Shown here piece after piece: positions 51,311 to 59,282 of a stretch of DNA of 64,000 bases. Source of the DNA: a virus. How positions within the stretch are numbered: position 1 is the stretch's first letter; each line of letters begins with the position of its first letter. The stretch spans positions 1-64,000 of the IMG/VR virus record IMGVR_UViG_3300047388_000185. One strand, 5' to 3'. The notes under the pieces are model-generated. The model saw only the letters and a list, made by a program, of their open reading frames with translations. It was not told the origin of the DNA and did no database searches. A program made the position numbers and the translations under genes.

Positions 51311-53548
51311 TTAGACAGTCAGATAGAAATTGACATAGTTCATGACTGTCGGGATGAACGCCCGGAACTGTACATCAACCATGTCCAGATTAGTTGCATT
51401 CTGGGCGACAGTGGTCAGGGTGAAGTCCGTCAGAGGAGCACCAATCTTCGGCAGGGTTTGACCTTGGAGATACTTCGCCCCGGCAATGATCGTCGTGCGC
51501 AGAGTTTGCAGACTATCCGGAGTAATGTTATAACGTCCCGGGAAGCCCTGGAGAATATCATGGAAGTAATAGCTGATGAAGTCAATATTCTTGAGTTGCT
51601 GAACTTCACGATACTGCAGAACCGTCATATCCGTCGTCAGTGAATGGCGAACGTAAGGGATCGTACCTTGAGCCTGTTGAACGACCAAGAACGTACCAGC
51701 GGCGGCCATTGTATCGAGCTGAGCACGAGTGAAGTAGAAGTTTGAGTGCTTCAGATCCGAGATACCAGCAACGCCGATATTGGTCAAGCCCTTCTGGGCC
51801 GGAAGGCCGGCGAAGAGGCCGGAATTAGCAGCGCAGAGGTAATAGCCAGGTAGGAACTTGACAGTGCCTTTCACATTCACTCCGACCAAGTCAGGTTGGA
51901 CGTGTACGACACGGCTCGAACCGAAGCTCGTGCTGTTCGCAGCGACGATCGCAGCTTGTTGAGTCTTCGACAGAGTACGTTGAATATACCAAGTCACAGC
52001 AGTGTAGTTTGCGGGGACGCCTGCTACGATCAGAGACTGGTTACTGACAACACCAGTGATGGTGAAGTTAGTTGCAGTCGTGATCGTCGGACTACCTGTT
52101 GCAGAAGTCACGACCAGAATGTCGCCTGGAACCACGCCGTCGCCGACGAAGTTCGAATTGTTATTAGCACCAGTGGGGCATAGCAGGACACCAGTACTCG
52201 TGCTCAGGGTATTACCTGAATTAGAGTTCACCAGAGTACTGGAGTAGACCCCAACGGGTTGACTAGCTGGGATCGCCGTGTTGACGATCGCAGCACGCCA
52301 CGAAGCCATTTGAGGAGTAGATAGACCTTCGACACGTTGTTGGATCATCTCCAACGTGGCAATATCTTGAGTCAACGGAACCACAGCATAGAGACGGACA
52401 TTTTCAGACACGTCCATAGCCGCAGTATAACCGGCCAAGTCGTTGCTTTGAACGGCAATAGCGAAGATGCGACCCGTGGTGTTAGCCAGGGCCAATTCGA
52501 CGCCAAGCGCCAGTGGATTTAGATCCGTGGCTTGCCCGAGAGTGCCGACTTGATCGTTGAGATCAGAGATTTCAAGAACTTGATTACCAAGGTCTTGGCG
52601 GAGAGCAGAATATTGAACATGAATTTCACCTGTTTTAAGAATACCATAAGAAAGCTGGACAGCGGGGTTTACAGTCACATAACCAGAGGTAGTAACGTTA
52701 CCAGTGGTATAGTTCGTGTTGGAGTTGTACGAAGCCGGGATAGGCAGGTTCGCAAAGTTTTTGCGGAACGTGACAACGTAGGTCGTAGCGTTAACGTTGG
52801 TCGAGGGAAACAGATCAGCTGTTTGGATCGACAGAATTTCATTTGCATTGACGCCAGTGGGGGTTACGCTGAGAACTGTAGTCTTGAATGAGCCAGCCGT
52901 TCCGGCAACATCAACAATATCACCAACTTCGATATTCAATGTCGAAGTAGCAGAATTTAGGTTGTAGATGGCCGCACGCGTAGTAACGTCAGCTGAAACC
53001 GTAGTCGAGGCTGTACGGTCAAGGGTTAGAACTGCGCCGGCTACATTTAGGATCCGGGCACGAAGTACACCACCGGCCACGCCTGACGTAGCGAAGTTAA
53101 TGACGTCGTTGATGTAGATTCCATGTCCAGTCGAAGACATCGTCACTGATGCGCTGCCGCTGGAGGTTGAAGCCGTGGCTCCAACTGAACCTGACGGGAC
53201 AGTTAGGGTATTCGTCGAGGGATTAGCTAGATATTTAGCAGTCTTGGTATCGACAACGGCAGCGTGCACATACACGGCCAGGGAGGTAGTATCGACTAGC
53301 TGGCCGACCTTCGTGCTACCAAGATAGGCATTGACGGAGACAGTGTTATCAGTAATGTTGCAAGCAGTGGTCCCATCGACTAGTGTTGCAAGACTGGCGG
53401 AGAGAGTAGCAGCGCTGGTCGTATCAAACGTAACGACGTTATTGCAAGGACCCACGATAACCGTGTCCAGGTCCGGGGTCGTCGAAGCGACGCCTGCATT
53501 GGCGGAGAGTTGTTGATAGACGAGGACTGACGGGACAATATAAGACAT
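51311..53548 (-). CDS. Tail sheath protein
   Basis: The 745-residue protein has the N-terminal PSVLVYQQLSANAGVA arm followed by TPDLDTVIVGPCNNV, the usual beginning of contractile sheath proteins, and the C-terminal DMVDVQFRAFIPTVMNYVNF that interlocks neighbouring subunits. The middle has inserted beta domains that make it longer than T4 gp18 (659). It forms the contractile outer tail. The ATG at 53548 has an AGGA stretch 10-14 nt upstream, so it is translated with a ribosome binding site. Confidence 0.9.
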   Translation of the reverse strand: MSYIVPSVLVYQQLSANAGVASTTPDLDTVIVGPCNNVVTFDTTSAATLSASLATLVDGTTACNITDNTVSVNAYLGSTKVGQLVDTTSLAVYVHAAVVDTKTAKYLANPSTNTLTVPSGSVGATASTSSGSASVTMSSTGHGIYINDVINFATSGVAGGVLRARILNVAGAVLTLDRTASTTVSADVTTRAAIYNLNSATSTLNIEVGDIVDVAGTAGSFKTTVLSVTPTGVNANEILSIQTADLFPSTNVNATTYVVTFRKNFANLPIPASYNSNTNYTTGNVTTSGYVTVNPAVQLSYGILKTGEIHVQYSALRQDLGNQVLEISDLNDQVGTLGQATDLNPLALGVELALANTTGRIFAIAVQSNDLAGYTAAMDVSENVRLYAVVPLTQDIATLEMIQQRVEGLSTPQMASWRAAIVNTAIPASQPVGVYSSTLVNSNSGNTLSTSTGVLLCPTGANNNSNFVGDGVVPGDILVVTSATGSPTITTATNFTITGVVSNQSLIVAGVPANYTAVTWYIQRTLSKTQQAAIVAANSTSFGSSRVVHVQPDLVGVNVKGTVKFLPGYYLCAANSGLFAGLPAQKGLTNIGVAGISDLKHSNFYFTRAQLDTMAAAGTFLVVQQAQGTIPYVRHSLTTDMTVLQYREVQQLKNIDFISYYFHDILQGFPGRYNITPDSLQTLRTTIIAGAKYLQGQTLPKIGAPLTDFTLTTVAQNATNLDMVDVQFRAFIPTVMNYVNFYLTV

Positions 53549-53611
53549 TAGGAGTTTTCCTGGTTAGAGCCCAAGCCAGTGCTTGTGCCACGAATTCTTG
53601 ATGAGTCTATT
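53549..53611 (-). promoter_or_regulatory. Leader of the sheath gene with TTAAAATA
   Basis: TTAAAATA at about 53606-53613, containing the stop codon of the upstream gene, lies about 57 nt before the ATG of the sheath gene. It may be a late promoter with a normal leader, as seen for the hydrolase gene on the plus strand. Confidence 0.4.
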
Positions 53612-54226
53612 TTAAGGCGCAAGGCCGCCGTTAGTCACTTGGATCAATAGCTTCTTCAGTTCCGGGCCGTCCGTTCGAGTCATCCAACGTTCTTCTTTTA
53701 GCCAGGGGATATTAATTTGGACCTGGAATTTGACGACGTTAGGATCTTCCCCCCCGGTAATATTGCAATCTGAAATTTGCATGGGGAGGCCAAATTGCTT
53801 CCAACCCTGGGTATCACAGAGCAGCGGCTGAGTCCACCCGACAAAGTGCATGACCATATCGGCCAGGAGTTCACACGCGCCTTTATTACGTGCTTCTACG
53901 AGGATTTGAGCTTGACCCTGATACATCACCATATTGGTATTGAGTTGATTTCCCCGGGTCGATCCGAAACTAGCTCCTCCCGAAAGGTTGTTGGAAAGGC
54001 CCGTGCCAGCAACTTGAAAAGAGCCACGGGTCACGACAACGCGAGGTTTTTCCCCCAGTGGGACTCGGTTCAAATCTTGCGATTCAAAGATGTCCATGGT
54101 ACGCAGTCTCTCGTCTTCATTCCATACGAAATTGGCTGCCGACGAATACGTTGAAAAGTAATAGCGCAAAGGAACGATGATTGCTTGGGCAACGGCTCCG
54201 ATGGAGAAGGTAGTTTCAGCAGTCAT
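53612..54226 (-). CDS. Tail terminator/neck protein candidate
   Basis: The 204-residue protein overlaps the upstream gene by 1 nt. Beta-rich sequence (IVVPLRYYFSTYSSA-like start, QISDCNITGGEDPNVVKFQV) and a position just upstream of sheath and tube genes agree with a tail-completion or sheath-terminator role (T4 gp15 position). No diagnostic motif was seen, so the name is from gene order. It lies in an operon with a zinc-ribbon-containing neighbour. Confidence 0.6.
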   Translation of the reverse strand: MTAETTFSIGAVAQAIIVPLRYYFSTYSSAANFVWNEDERLRTMDIFESQDLNRVPLGEKPRVVVTRGSFQVAGTGLSNNLSGGASFGSTRGNQLNTNMVMYQGQAQILVEARNKGACELLADMVMHFVGWTQPLLCDTQGWKQFGLPMQISDCNITGGEDPNVVKFQVQINIPWLKEERWMTRTDGPELKKLLIQVTNGGLAP

Positions 54227-55239
54227 CAGATTCTATATTTCAAAGGTAAATCACGAGTTTGTGTATCCTCTGGCACTGTCCAAATGGGATCATCGCTAGG
54301 GCTGGCATTAACTTGATTTCTCGGGAATCGCGTAAGAGAGAAGTTTCCTCCAAGGGATTCTAGATACGTTCCAAAATCATCCGTAACTTGTCGACTCAGT
54401 AGTGCATTTTCTATGTCATTTCGACTCAGTTGAGTCAATGTCAACATCTGACGCACTGGAGCTGTTTGAAGTTCCGTTGAATTATTACGAATGACGGAGT
54501 ACACGTTCCAGTCTCCAGATCGGATGATAATATCCGTTGGACTTATTTCTGGTACAGAAATTGTCCAAGCGCCAATTTGATTAGCTTCCAATTCACCGAA
54601 GTAAGTTGGAGTTCTGTCTTGAGGATTTGGCTCGTATTGCAGGAACACTGGAACCGGGTCCCAATATCCCCCGTCCCAACTGGTGCCATAACAGACATTG
54701 CACTTATCATCCATCACCTTTTCTTGAGAGGCGCTCCAGCAACGGGGGCAACGGTTTCCAAAATACTTAGCCTTAAACAAGTAGGACTTCACACCCGTGA
54801 ACTTGGTCAAGAGCATATATTCACGGCGTTGAATTTCGGAGGCCATTATCTCAATCTTGGTCCGACGTTTGTTGACCAGATTAATGGAGTAGCTACGAAA
54901 TTGTTGACCGTTAGGAAGAATTGCCTCTACGATATAATCCTCTGATCTATTGACCGAGGTTTCTCGAGATTGAGTATTCGTAAAACGAGGATTGGTTAAG
55001 GCCTGGGTCGTGAGACGTTGAAAGGCAGCCTCGTCGCCTTGACTAGAATAGACGTGGAAAGTACAGTTTCCCCAATCAGCGGGAATAGTCCAATCTAGGT
55101 TGACTTGTTTGAACCAGATGGGGTAGATATTTACATCGATGAAACGAGACGGTTCAGCAGTGCTTGGCGTGGTTAGCCTAGACTGAGTTGGGTAGGAACG
55201 GATCAACCAATCCTGAGCAAACGAAACCGTGAATGACAT
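54226..55239 (-). CDS. Neck/connector protein with zinc ribbon
   Basis: The 337-residue product has two CxxC pairs, in NRCPRCWSA and DKCNVCYGTSWDGGYWD, forming a likely zinc ribbon near residues 165-195. Virion proteins with this ribbon motif followed by a GGYW segment occur in large phages near neck and tail genes. The rest is beta-rich. It could be a head-tail connector or neck protein. TAAAATC lies 5 nt before the ATG. Confidence 0.65.
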   Translation of the reverse strand: MSFTVSFAQDWLIRSYPTQSRLTTPSTAEPSRFIDVNIYPIWFKQVNLDWTIPADWGNCTFHVYSSQGDEAAFQRLTTQALTNPRFTNTQSRETSVNRSEDYIVEAILPNGQQFRSYSINLVNKRRTKIEIMASEIQRREYMLLTKFTGVKSYLFKAKYFGNRCPRCWSASQEKVMDDKCNVCYGTSWDGGYWDPVPVFLQYEPNPQDRTPTYFGELEANQIGAWTISVPEISPTDIIIRSGDWNVYSVIRNNSTELQTAPVRQMLTLTQLSRNDIENALLSRQVTDDFGTYLESLGGNFSLTRFPRNQVNASPSDDPIWTVPEDTQTRDLPLKYRI

Positions 55240-55244
55240 GGGGT

Positions 55245-55251
55245 GATTTTA
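55245..55251 (-). promoter_or_regulatory. Late-type motif TAAAATC, 5 nt before the ATG at 55239
   Basis: It lies directly next to the divergent extended -10 promoter of the plus-strand gene at 55321. Confidence 0.5.
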
Positions 55252-55255
55252 GGCT

Positions 55256-55285
55256 TTCAAGAATGATCAGATTTAGTGGTATAAG
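55256..55285 (+). promoter_or_regulatory. Extended -10 promoter of the 105-residue gene
   Basis: TTCAAG at 55256-55261, 18-bp spacer ending GTGG, TATAAG at 55280-55285. Confidence 0.6.
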
Positions 55286-55320
55286 AAGATAGTGAAACCT
55301 ATTACATCCAGGGGAATAAA

Positions 55321-55638
55321 GTGACTAAGTTCTTTGGACGTAAGGATCCCAGTCCCTACGTAGAAATATCTTTTCGAGATCTGTGGAAGTCCTGTCGAGA
55401 TCTCTACGCCTTTCTTAGAGATGAAATTAGAATCTCTAAGAAAATGAGACAAGTCGAGAATCCGGCTGTCAGAGAAGTTCTGTTTCTCAGAATTCAATTG
55501 GAAGAAGCTCAGAATCGACAAGCTGATATCTTGGCAAATTCATCGGCAGAGATGATCCCGGATTGGCAACAGTTGACTATTCATATTCATGAACTCCAAT
55601 CAGAGATTGGAAAGAGGCAGCACGCGTTGCTTAAGTAG
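55321..55638 (+). CDS. Small helical protein, 105 residues
   Basis: The GTG start has AGGGGAATAAA before it. The product is rich in Glu, Arg and Lys and probably a coiled coil (RLQLEEAQNRQADILA-type heptads, then QQLTIHIHELQSEIGKRQ). It is a one-gene island with its own promoter and terminator between leftward tail genes. No family was recognised. Helical coiled-coil proteins of this type can bind host proteins; that is a guess. Confidence 0.7.
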   Translation: MTKFFGRKDPSPYVEISFRDLWKSCRDLYAFLRDEIRISKKMRQVENPAVREVLFLRIQLEEAQNRQADILANSSAEMIPDWQQLTIHIHELQSEIGKRQHALLK

Positions 55639-55647
55639 GAAACAACA

Positions 55648-55669
55648 ACAGGGCCTAAGCCCTGTTTTT
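55648..55669 (+). terminator. Terminator of the 105-residue gene
   Basis: ACAGGGC, loop CTAA, GCCCTGT followed by TTTT. Confidence 0.85.
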
Positions 55670-55684
55670 AGTTCGTTAGTAGAC

Positions 55685-56125
55685 TTACCACAACGGGAAG
55701 TTTCGTTCGTCGGAGAATACACAGCCCCACCCGGATTCCATATTGGCTGAGATTTTGTATTTCTGAGCCCCATCCTGGAACATCTCTCTGAACGTTGCTG
55801 CCAGTTGAGTGTATAGTTCAAACTTCTCTTCAACTGGAATTTGGAGGCCGCCATCTGAGTACGTCAGATTGTTACGAGCAGCTAGGGCGGCGCGACCTTG
55901 GAACATCATCCAACACGTTCCGTACAACAGAATACCCATTGACGGAAATCCATTTAAGGAGGCCGTAATCGCTATAGGCTGAATCGAGTTGAACTCGGAA
56001 ACAGCCAGCTGCATACACAGTTCGACGAATGTATCTGTAAATTCGGCTTTATCTAGTAATAGATTTTGCTCTTCGTAGTCTTGGAGAAACTCTCGAACTT
56101 GATCAACAGTAAGCGGTGCGGCCAT
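55685..56125 (-). CDS. Head-tail connector-like protein
   Basis: The 146-residue product is helical (DQVREFLQDYEEQNLLLDKA, EEKFELYTQLAATFREMFQ) with a hydrophobic centre (LYGTCWMMFQGRAALAAR), similar in style to helical connector proteins that sit at the portal vertex. It is between head/neck genes. TAAACTC lies 5 nt before the ATG. Assignment is from composition and position only. Confidence 0.55.
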   Translation of the reverse strand: MAAPLTVDQVREFLQDYEEQNLLLDKAEFTDTFVELCMQLAVSEFNSIQPIAITASLNGFPSMGILLYGTCWMMFQGRAALAARNNLTYSDGGLQIPVEEKFELYTQLAATFREMFQDGAQKYKISANMESGWGCVFSDERNFPLW

Positions 56126-56130
56126 GTCGA

Positions 56131-56137
56131 GAGTTTA
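56131..56137 (-). promoter_or_regulatory. Late-type motif TAAACTC, 5 nt before the ATG at 56125
   Basis: It is not part of the upstream stop codon here, so the motif is independent of stop codon placement. Confidence 0.5.
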
Positions 56138-56142
56138 ACGGA

Positions 56143-56745
56143 TTAAGACCAGGCGCCAGTATCAGCTGGAGGAGTAATTGCCTCGGCCTTCTTTGCAGCC
56201 TTTGGCTTCTTAGCTGCAGCCTCTTTGATGAACGGAACTGTCTCACCGAGCGTTTCAGTCTTGATACCTGATTCAGTCTCAGTTTGTGTTTCAGCAGCGG
56301 GGCCGCTGATCGGATCGTCAGCCGGAGGATTGAACGTAGTCGGAGCTTGGCCGATATCAGCAAGGCTTTCAGCAGTGATAGCTTCGGTCTTACCTGAGAG
56401 CGTACTTACGTGAACCTTGTCGACCTTGGTTGCGTTCTTAGCGGCCAGGAAAGCCTTGAGTTCTGCTTCGGTCATGGAACCATCGTCCAGCTTGGACTTA
56501 CGATCGGCAGCAGCACCGGGGGCTTCACGCTCAACTCGAGCCTTGTTATCCGGATGGGTCGGATCATACGTGGGGCGAGCATCGGCTTCGACAAGATAGA
56601 CCATCTTCATGCGACGCATTGAGTTGAAGGTACCATGATTGACCGAGTACTCAGACACTTCAGTCCAATGAGCCGGCTCAGCAGTGATCTCGTTACCGAG
56701 GAAGTACATGCGACCTGGGGCGGCGTTGTAGAGGAAATATGACAT
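56143..56745 (-). CDS. Virion protein with low-complexity C-terminus, unknown
   Basis: The 200-residue protein starts at the ATG at 56745 (MSYFLYNAAPGRMYFLGNEI); a CCTAAAC lies just before it. The first 65 residues look folded; the last 70 are Ala/Lys/Thr/Pro-rich (EAAAKKPKAAKKAEAITPPA) and likely flexible, as in linkers of head or scaffolding proteins. It lies first in the leftward neck operon. No family was recognised. Confidence 0.6.
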   Translation of the reverse strand: MSYFLYNAAPGRMYFLGNEITAEPAHWTEVSEYSVNHGTFNSMRRMKMVYLVEADARPTYDPTHPDNKARVEREAPGAAADRKSKLDDGSMTEAELKAFLAAKNATKVDKVHVSTLSGKTEAITAESLADIGQAPTTFNPPADDPISGPAAETQTETESGIKTETLGETVPFIKEAAAKKPKAAKKAEAITPPADTGAWS

Positions 56746-56816
56746 GTTGTTTAGGTTTATAGTTGGAAAGAAACTAGTGTAGTCGAAAAAGGGGGAACGT
56801 GTCAAGTCTCTGTAGT

Positions 56817-56845
56817 TTCAATTTACAACGTATTATTGGTATAAG
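56817..56845 (+). promoter_or_regulatory. Extended -10 promoter of the small-gene operon
   Basis: TTCAAT at 56817-56822, 17-bp spacer ending TTGG, TATAAG at 56840-56845; the leader has a small hairpin AGTGC-TTC-GCACT near 56866-56880. Confidence 0.65.
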
Positions 56846-56904
56846 AAGGTATCGGACAATTAATAGAGTGCTTCGCACTTGAGTCCTTAACTTGGAGAGC
56901 AAAG

Positions 56905-57090
56905 ATGGATGATACTCTGTACTGTGTCTTGCGACCCCGAGGCGATAAAGGCGCGTGTGATGTGTTGTTGCATTACACGTCTTTGAACGACGCTGCTGAT
57001 TTTCTGCGCAGTAATGAGTTGGAGAAAACGGGAGAAAAGCATCTCAAAGAAGTGGGATGGGGAACCCTGGTGCAATGGTGGGTTCAATGA
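56905..57090 (+). CDS. Small protein, 61 residues, first of the operon
   Basis: ATG with GGAGAG ribosome binding site. The product (MDDTLYCVLRPRGDKGACDV) has two cysteines and no membrane segment and looks like a small folded alpha/beta domain. It ends in an ATGA overlap with the next gene. Function unknown; probably an early or middle protein from its promoter class. Confidence 0.7.
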   Translation: MDDTLYCVLRPRGDKGACDVLLHYTSLNDAADFLRSNELEKTGEKHLKEVGWGTLVQWWVQ

Positions 57091-57401
57091 AAAAGACTCA
57101 ACCTATCTGGACTCCCGGCTGCGGACGACCTCACCCCGATCTTGCCCTCATTCTCTTATGGGCCGAAGGCAAGATCACGTTGATCGAAAAGCAACGAGTC
57201 AGCGACGAAGGCAAGAACTACGGTGAACCAGTCCGGGTGCAGTATCCCTGTTGGAACCCGGACAGCTGGAAGTTTGACGTGGCCCGCAATTCGCAGATGA
57301 CCCTGGACTTGACGGAAGCGCTGGTGTCGACCCGACCTGCGAAGGTTCGGAAGCTCCCATTGGGCCCTGGCCGCCAGCAAGACTACTCAGCTCAACGCTG
57401 A
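57087..57401 (+). CDS. Small protein, 104 residues
   Basis: The ATG at 57087 overlaps the preceding stop (ATGA); an earlier in-frame ATG lies inside the upstream gene and is less likely. The sequence (CGRPHPDLALILLWAEGKIT, GEPVRVQYPCWNPDSWKFDV) resembles no family I know. A terminator hairpin follows, so this two-gene unit may end there while part of the transcript continues. Confidence 0.7.
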   Translation: MKKTQPIWTPGCGRPHPDLALILLWAEGKITLIEKQRVSDEGKNYGEPVRVQYPCWNPDSWKFDVARNSQMTLDLTEALVSTRPAKVRKLPLGPGRQQDYSAQR

Positions 57402-57406
57402 ATTTC

Positions 57407-57428
57407 GCAAGGGTAAAACCTTGCTTTT
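57407..57428 (+). terminator. Internal terminator of the small-gene operon
   Basis: GCAAGG, loop GTAAAA, CCTTGC followed by TTTT. The next genes need read-through or another promoter; none clearly seen between 57429 and 57493. Confidence 0.7.
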
Positions 57429-57493
57429 AGCCGAGGCCAGCAGACCCCGAGCTTGGTTCTTTAATAAGTTAAACGGAAGTGCAGGAATTTGAA

Positions 57494-57736
57494 ATGCTAT
57501 TATTTACGATTTATGTGCTCATCGCCATATTCGCCTTCGCTGGAACGGTGTACGTAGTTACGCAATTGGACAGGGACGATTTCTGTCGTAATGATGCGTT
57601 TGTATGGGGGGCAGTAAGTTTATTCCCCTTTGTAAACTGTCTCCTTCTCCTCACCGTCGCGGTGTTCATCGGTCACCATATGATCAAGCACGCCAAGTTC
57701 GGCAACCCAGTCCTATTTCACAGGAAGAAGAAATGA
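57494..57736 (+). CDS. Small membrane protein, 80 residues
   Basis: The ATG at 57494 follows AGGAATTTGAA. The product has two hydrophobic segments (LFTIYVLIAIFAFAGTVYVV and GAVSLFPFVNCLLLLTVAVF) separated by a charged loop, so a two-pass membrane protein with a basic C-terminal tail. Overlaps the next gene in ATGA. Function unknown; membrane location fits a role in host takeover or superinfection control. Confidence 0.7.
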   Translation: MLLFTIYVLIAIFAFAGTVYVVTQLDRDDFCRNDAFVWGAVSLFPFVNCLLLLTVAVFIGHHMIKHAKFGNPVLFHRKKK

Positions 57737-58080
57737 ACAAGAAAGACTCATACGCTCTTGGCGTTGCAATGGCCCTGCTCGAGAAGCAGTATGGTATCGA
57801 ACTCGAGATCACGGCCAACGGCCCGGAAAAGCAAAAACATATTGATGCCTGGCTGGCTGGCCTAGCTTCTGTCGAAGGACAGGTTAGCGAATGGAACGAA
57901 GAAGATCCTCAGATTGATGGGGTCTATCAGGTCTTAAGCACCGATCCTGACTTTGGAACGAATCATGTCTGGGCTCGTTTCATTAAGAGTATGGGCTGGT
58001 CGAAGTACACAGAAAACAAGGCTGATCTAGATGCCCCAACATTGCCAATCGTCTCAGGAGCGTGGCTATGGAAGAAGTAG
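57733..58080 (+). CDS. Small soluble protein, 115 residues
   Basis: ATG in ATGA overlap with the membrane protein gene. The sequence (DSYALGVAMALLEKQYGIEL, HIDAWLAGLASVEGQVSEWN) is alpha/beta and acidic with no known motif. Translation coupled with its neighbours. Function unknown. Confidence 0.65.
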   Translation: MNKKDSYALGVAMALLEKQYGIELEITANGPEKQKHIDAWLAGLASVEGQVSEWNEEDPQIDGVYQVLSTDPDFGTNHVWARFIKSMGWSKYTENKADLDAPTLPIVSGAWLWKK

Positions 58081-58484
58081 GCGGCATGGATCTGTTGGCC
58101 GTTATATGGCTAGTCTGCATGTCTGGGATTATCTGCGTTATTCCATGTTTGTACCTTCACTCTGCTTGGAAAGAACGCCAGGAAAATACCTTGACTACAG
58201 TTTCGTTCGACAATCTCCCTTTCAAGGATCCTGGTCTTAGCAATGAAGAGCAAGGACTGTACAACAAGTTTGAAGTCTATCGCAGAGATGGCTCTGACGA
58301 GCCCGGGGGTAAGCATGATGGCTGCGATTATTTCGTCCTGGATCTGAGCCATGATCCTTTCGCAGCGGAAACGATCACGTACTACGCACGTGCATGCAAA
58401 GATACTCACCCTCTACTGGCTAAAGATTTGATGGATCGAGTTCGAGCAGCCTATCAAAAATTAGATGACGAGGGGAAGCTATGA
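58068..58484 (+). CDS. Membrane-anchored protein with HDGCDYFVLDL domain
   Basis: The ATG at 58068 has AGGAG 9 nt upstream. One N-terminal membrane segment (LLAVIWLVCMSGIICVIPCL) precedes a domain with RRDGSDEPGGKHDGCDYFVL, then LSHDPFAAETITYYARACKD, a pattern I have seen as an unnamed domain in other phage and bacterial proteins. The conserved His, Cys and Asp residues may be functional, but the activity is unknown. Confidence 0.65.
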   Translation: MEEVGGMDLLAVIWLVCMSGIICVIPCLYLHSAWKERQENTLTTVSFDNLPFKDPGLSNEEQGLYNKFEVYRRDGSDEPGGKHDGCDYFVLDLSHDPFAAETITYYARACKDTHPLLAKDLMDRVRAAYQKLDDEGKL

Positions 58485-58702
58485 CTGATCCTGGCGCAAA
58501 GAAAGTTGTCTTCTACCGGGCTGGAACTCAGATTGTCCAATCAATTGGAAAACCGGCATTTCTCAAGCCGGAAGGGAATCGAGAGATTGCTTCCTCCCGA
58601 ACTATCGTAACTTCGGATGTCGTTTGCTATGATGCCGCTTCGGGGACGATTGAAACTCTGCTTTGTTTCTATATTCCTTTTAAGACGGAGTTGAGAGAAT
58701 GA
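58481..58702 (+). CDS. Small protein, 73 residues
   Basis: Starts in ATGA overlap. Basic start, beta-rich, with two cysteines near the C-terminus (VTSDVVCYDAASG, LLCFYIPF). No membrane segment and no known motif. Translationally coupled within the operon. Confidence 0.6.
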   Translation: MTDPGAKKVVFYRAGTQIVQSIGKPAFLKPEGNREIASSRTIVTSDVVCYDAASGTIETLLCFYIPFKTELRE

Positions 58703-59046
58703 TCGTTGTAACGCGTTTGAAAAACGGAGAAATTGCCCACTTCCAAGCGGACTGCCTCAAACAAGAGGATGCCAGAAACGAGATCCGAAATGGTTTGGCT
58801 GCGGCAGGGCAGTTCTATGAAGACATGCCATTCTTGGTTGTCATCCCGGACTGTGGCCGGGACGTGAATAAGTCAGTTATGGCTCATCGGGTTCCGCCTA
58901 CCCGTAAGGATCCCCTACAAGGGGCCATAGACGCTCTTAATAAAGAGTTGACTAGTGGGACACCTCCGCAGTCTCAAGAGTTGCCGGACGGGGGTCTCCT
59001 CTACGTTCGTAGTGCCATCGATAACATGTTGGAGTTCGACGAATGA
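58699..59046 (+). CDS. Small protein, 115 residues
   Basis: Starts in ATGA overlap. The sequence begins with a beta-alpha pattern (MIVVTRLKNGEIAHFQADCL, EDARNEIRNGLAAAGQFYED) that could be a small regulator or binding domain, followed by a Pro-rich linker and a helical end. Function not recognised. Confidence 0.6.
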   Translation: MIVVTRLKNGEIAHFQADCLKQEDARNEIRNGLAAAGQFYEDMPFLVVIPDCGRDVNKSVMAHRVPPTRKDPLQGAIDALNKELTSGTPPQSQELPDGGLLYVRSAIDNMLEFDE

Positions 59047-59282
59047 GTACGATGCTAATCTACTGGTGGCTGGTCTCCTGCTGCTTCCTCTGGAACTTCG
59101 GAATTTGGTTTTCTTGGAGCGTCAATGATCCAGTAACCAAGAAGTGTCCATACTGGAATCATTTGATCGTAGCCGGGATCTGCGCTGGAATATTCTCCCC
59201 GTTCTTGATCATAGGATTATACATCGTGTACATTGGTACGAAGGATGCGAAGTATGGATGGTCGCTGAGGTATCCGAGATGA
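59043..59282 (+). CDS. Small membrane protein, 79 residues
   Basis: Starts in ATGA overlap. Two strongly hydrophobic segments (YWWLVSCCFLWNFGIWFSWS and LIVAGICAGIFSPFLIIGLY) make a two-pass membrane protein. Function unknown. Confidence 0.65.
   Translation: MSTMLIYWWLVSCCFLWNFGIWFSWSVNDPVTKKCPYWNHLIVAGICAGIFSPFLIIGLYIVYIGTKDAKYGWSLRYPR

Noticed and set aside
57604-57732. Early start of the 115-residue small-operon gene
   Set aside because: The frame from 57604 runs through the membrane protein gene; the ATGA junction at 57733 fits the operon pattern.
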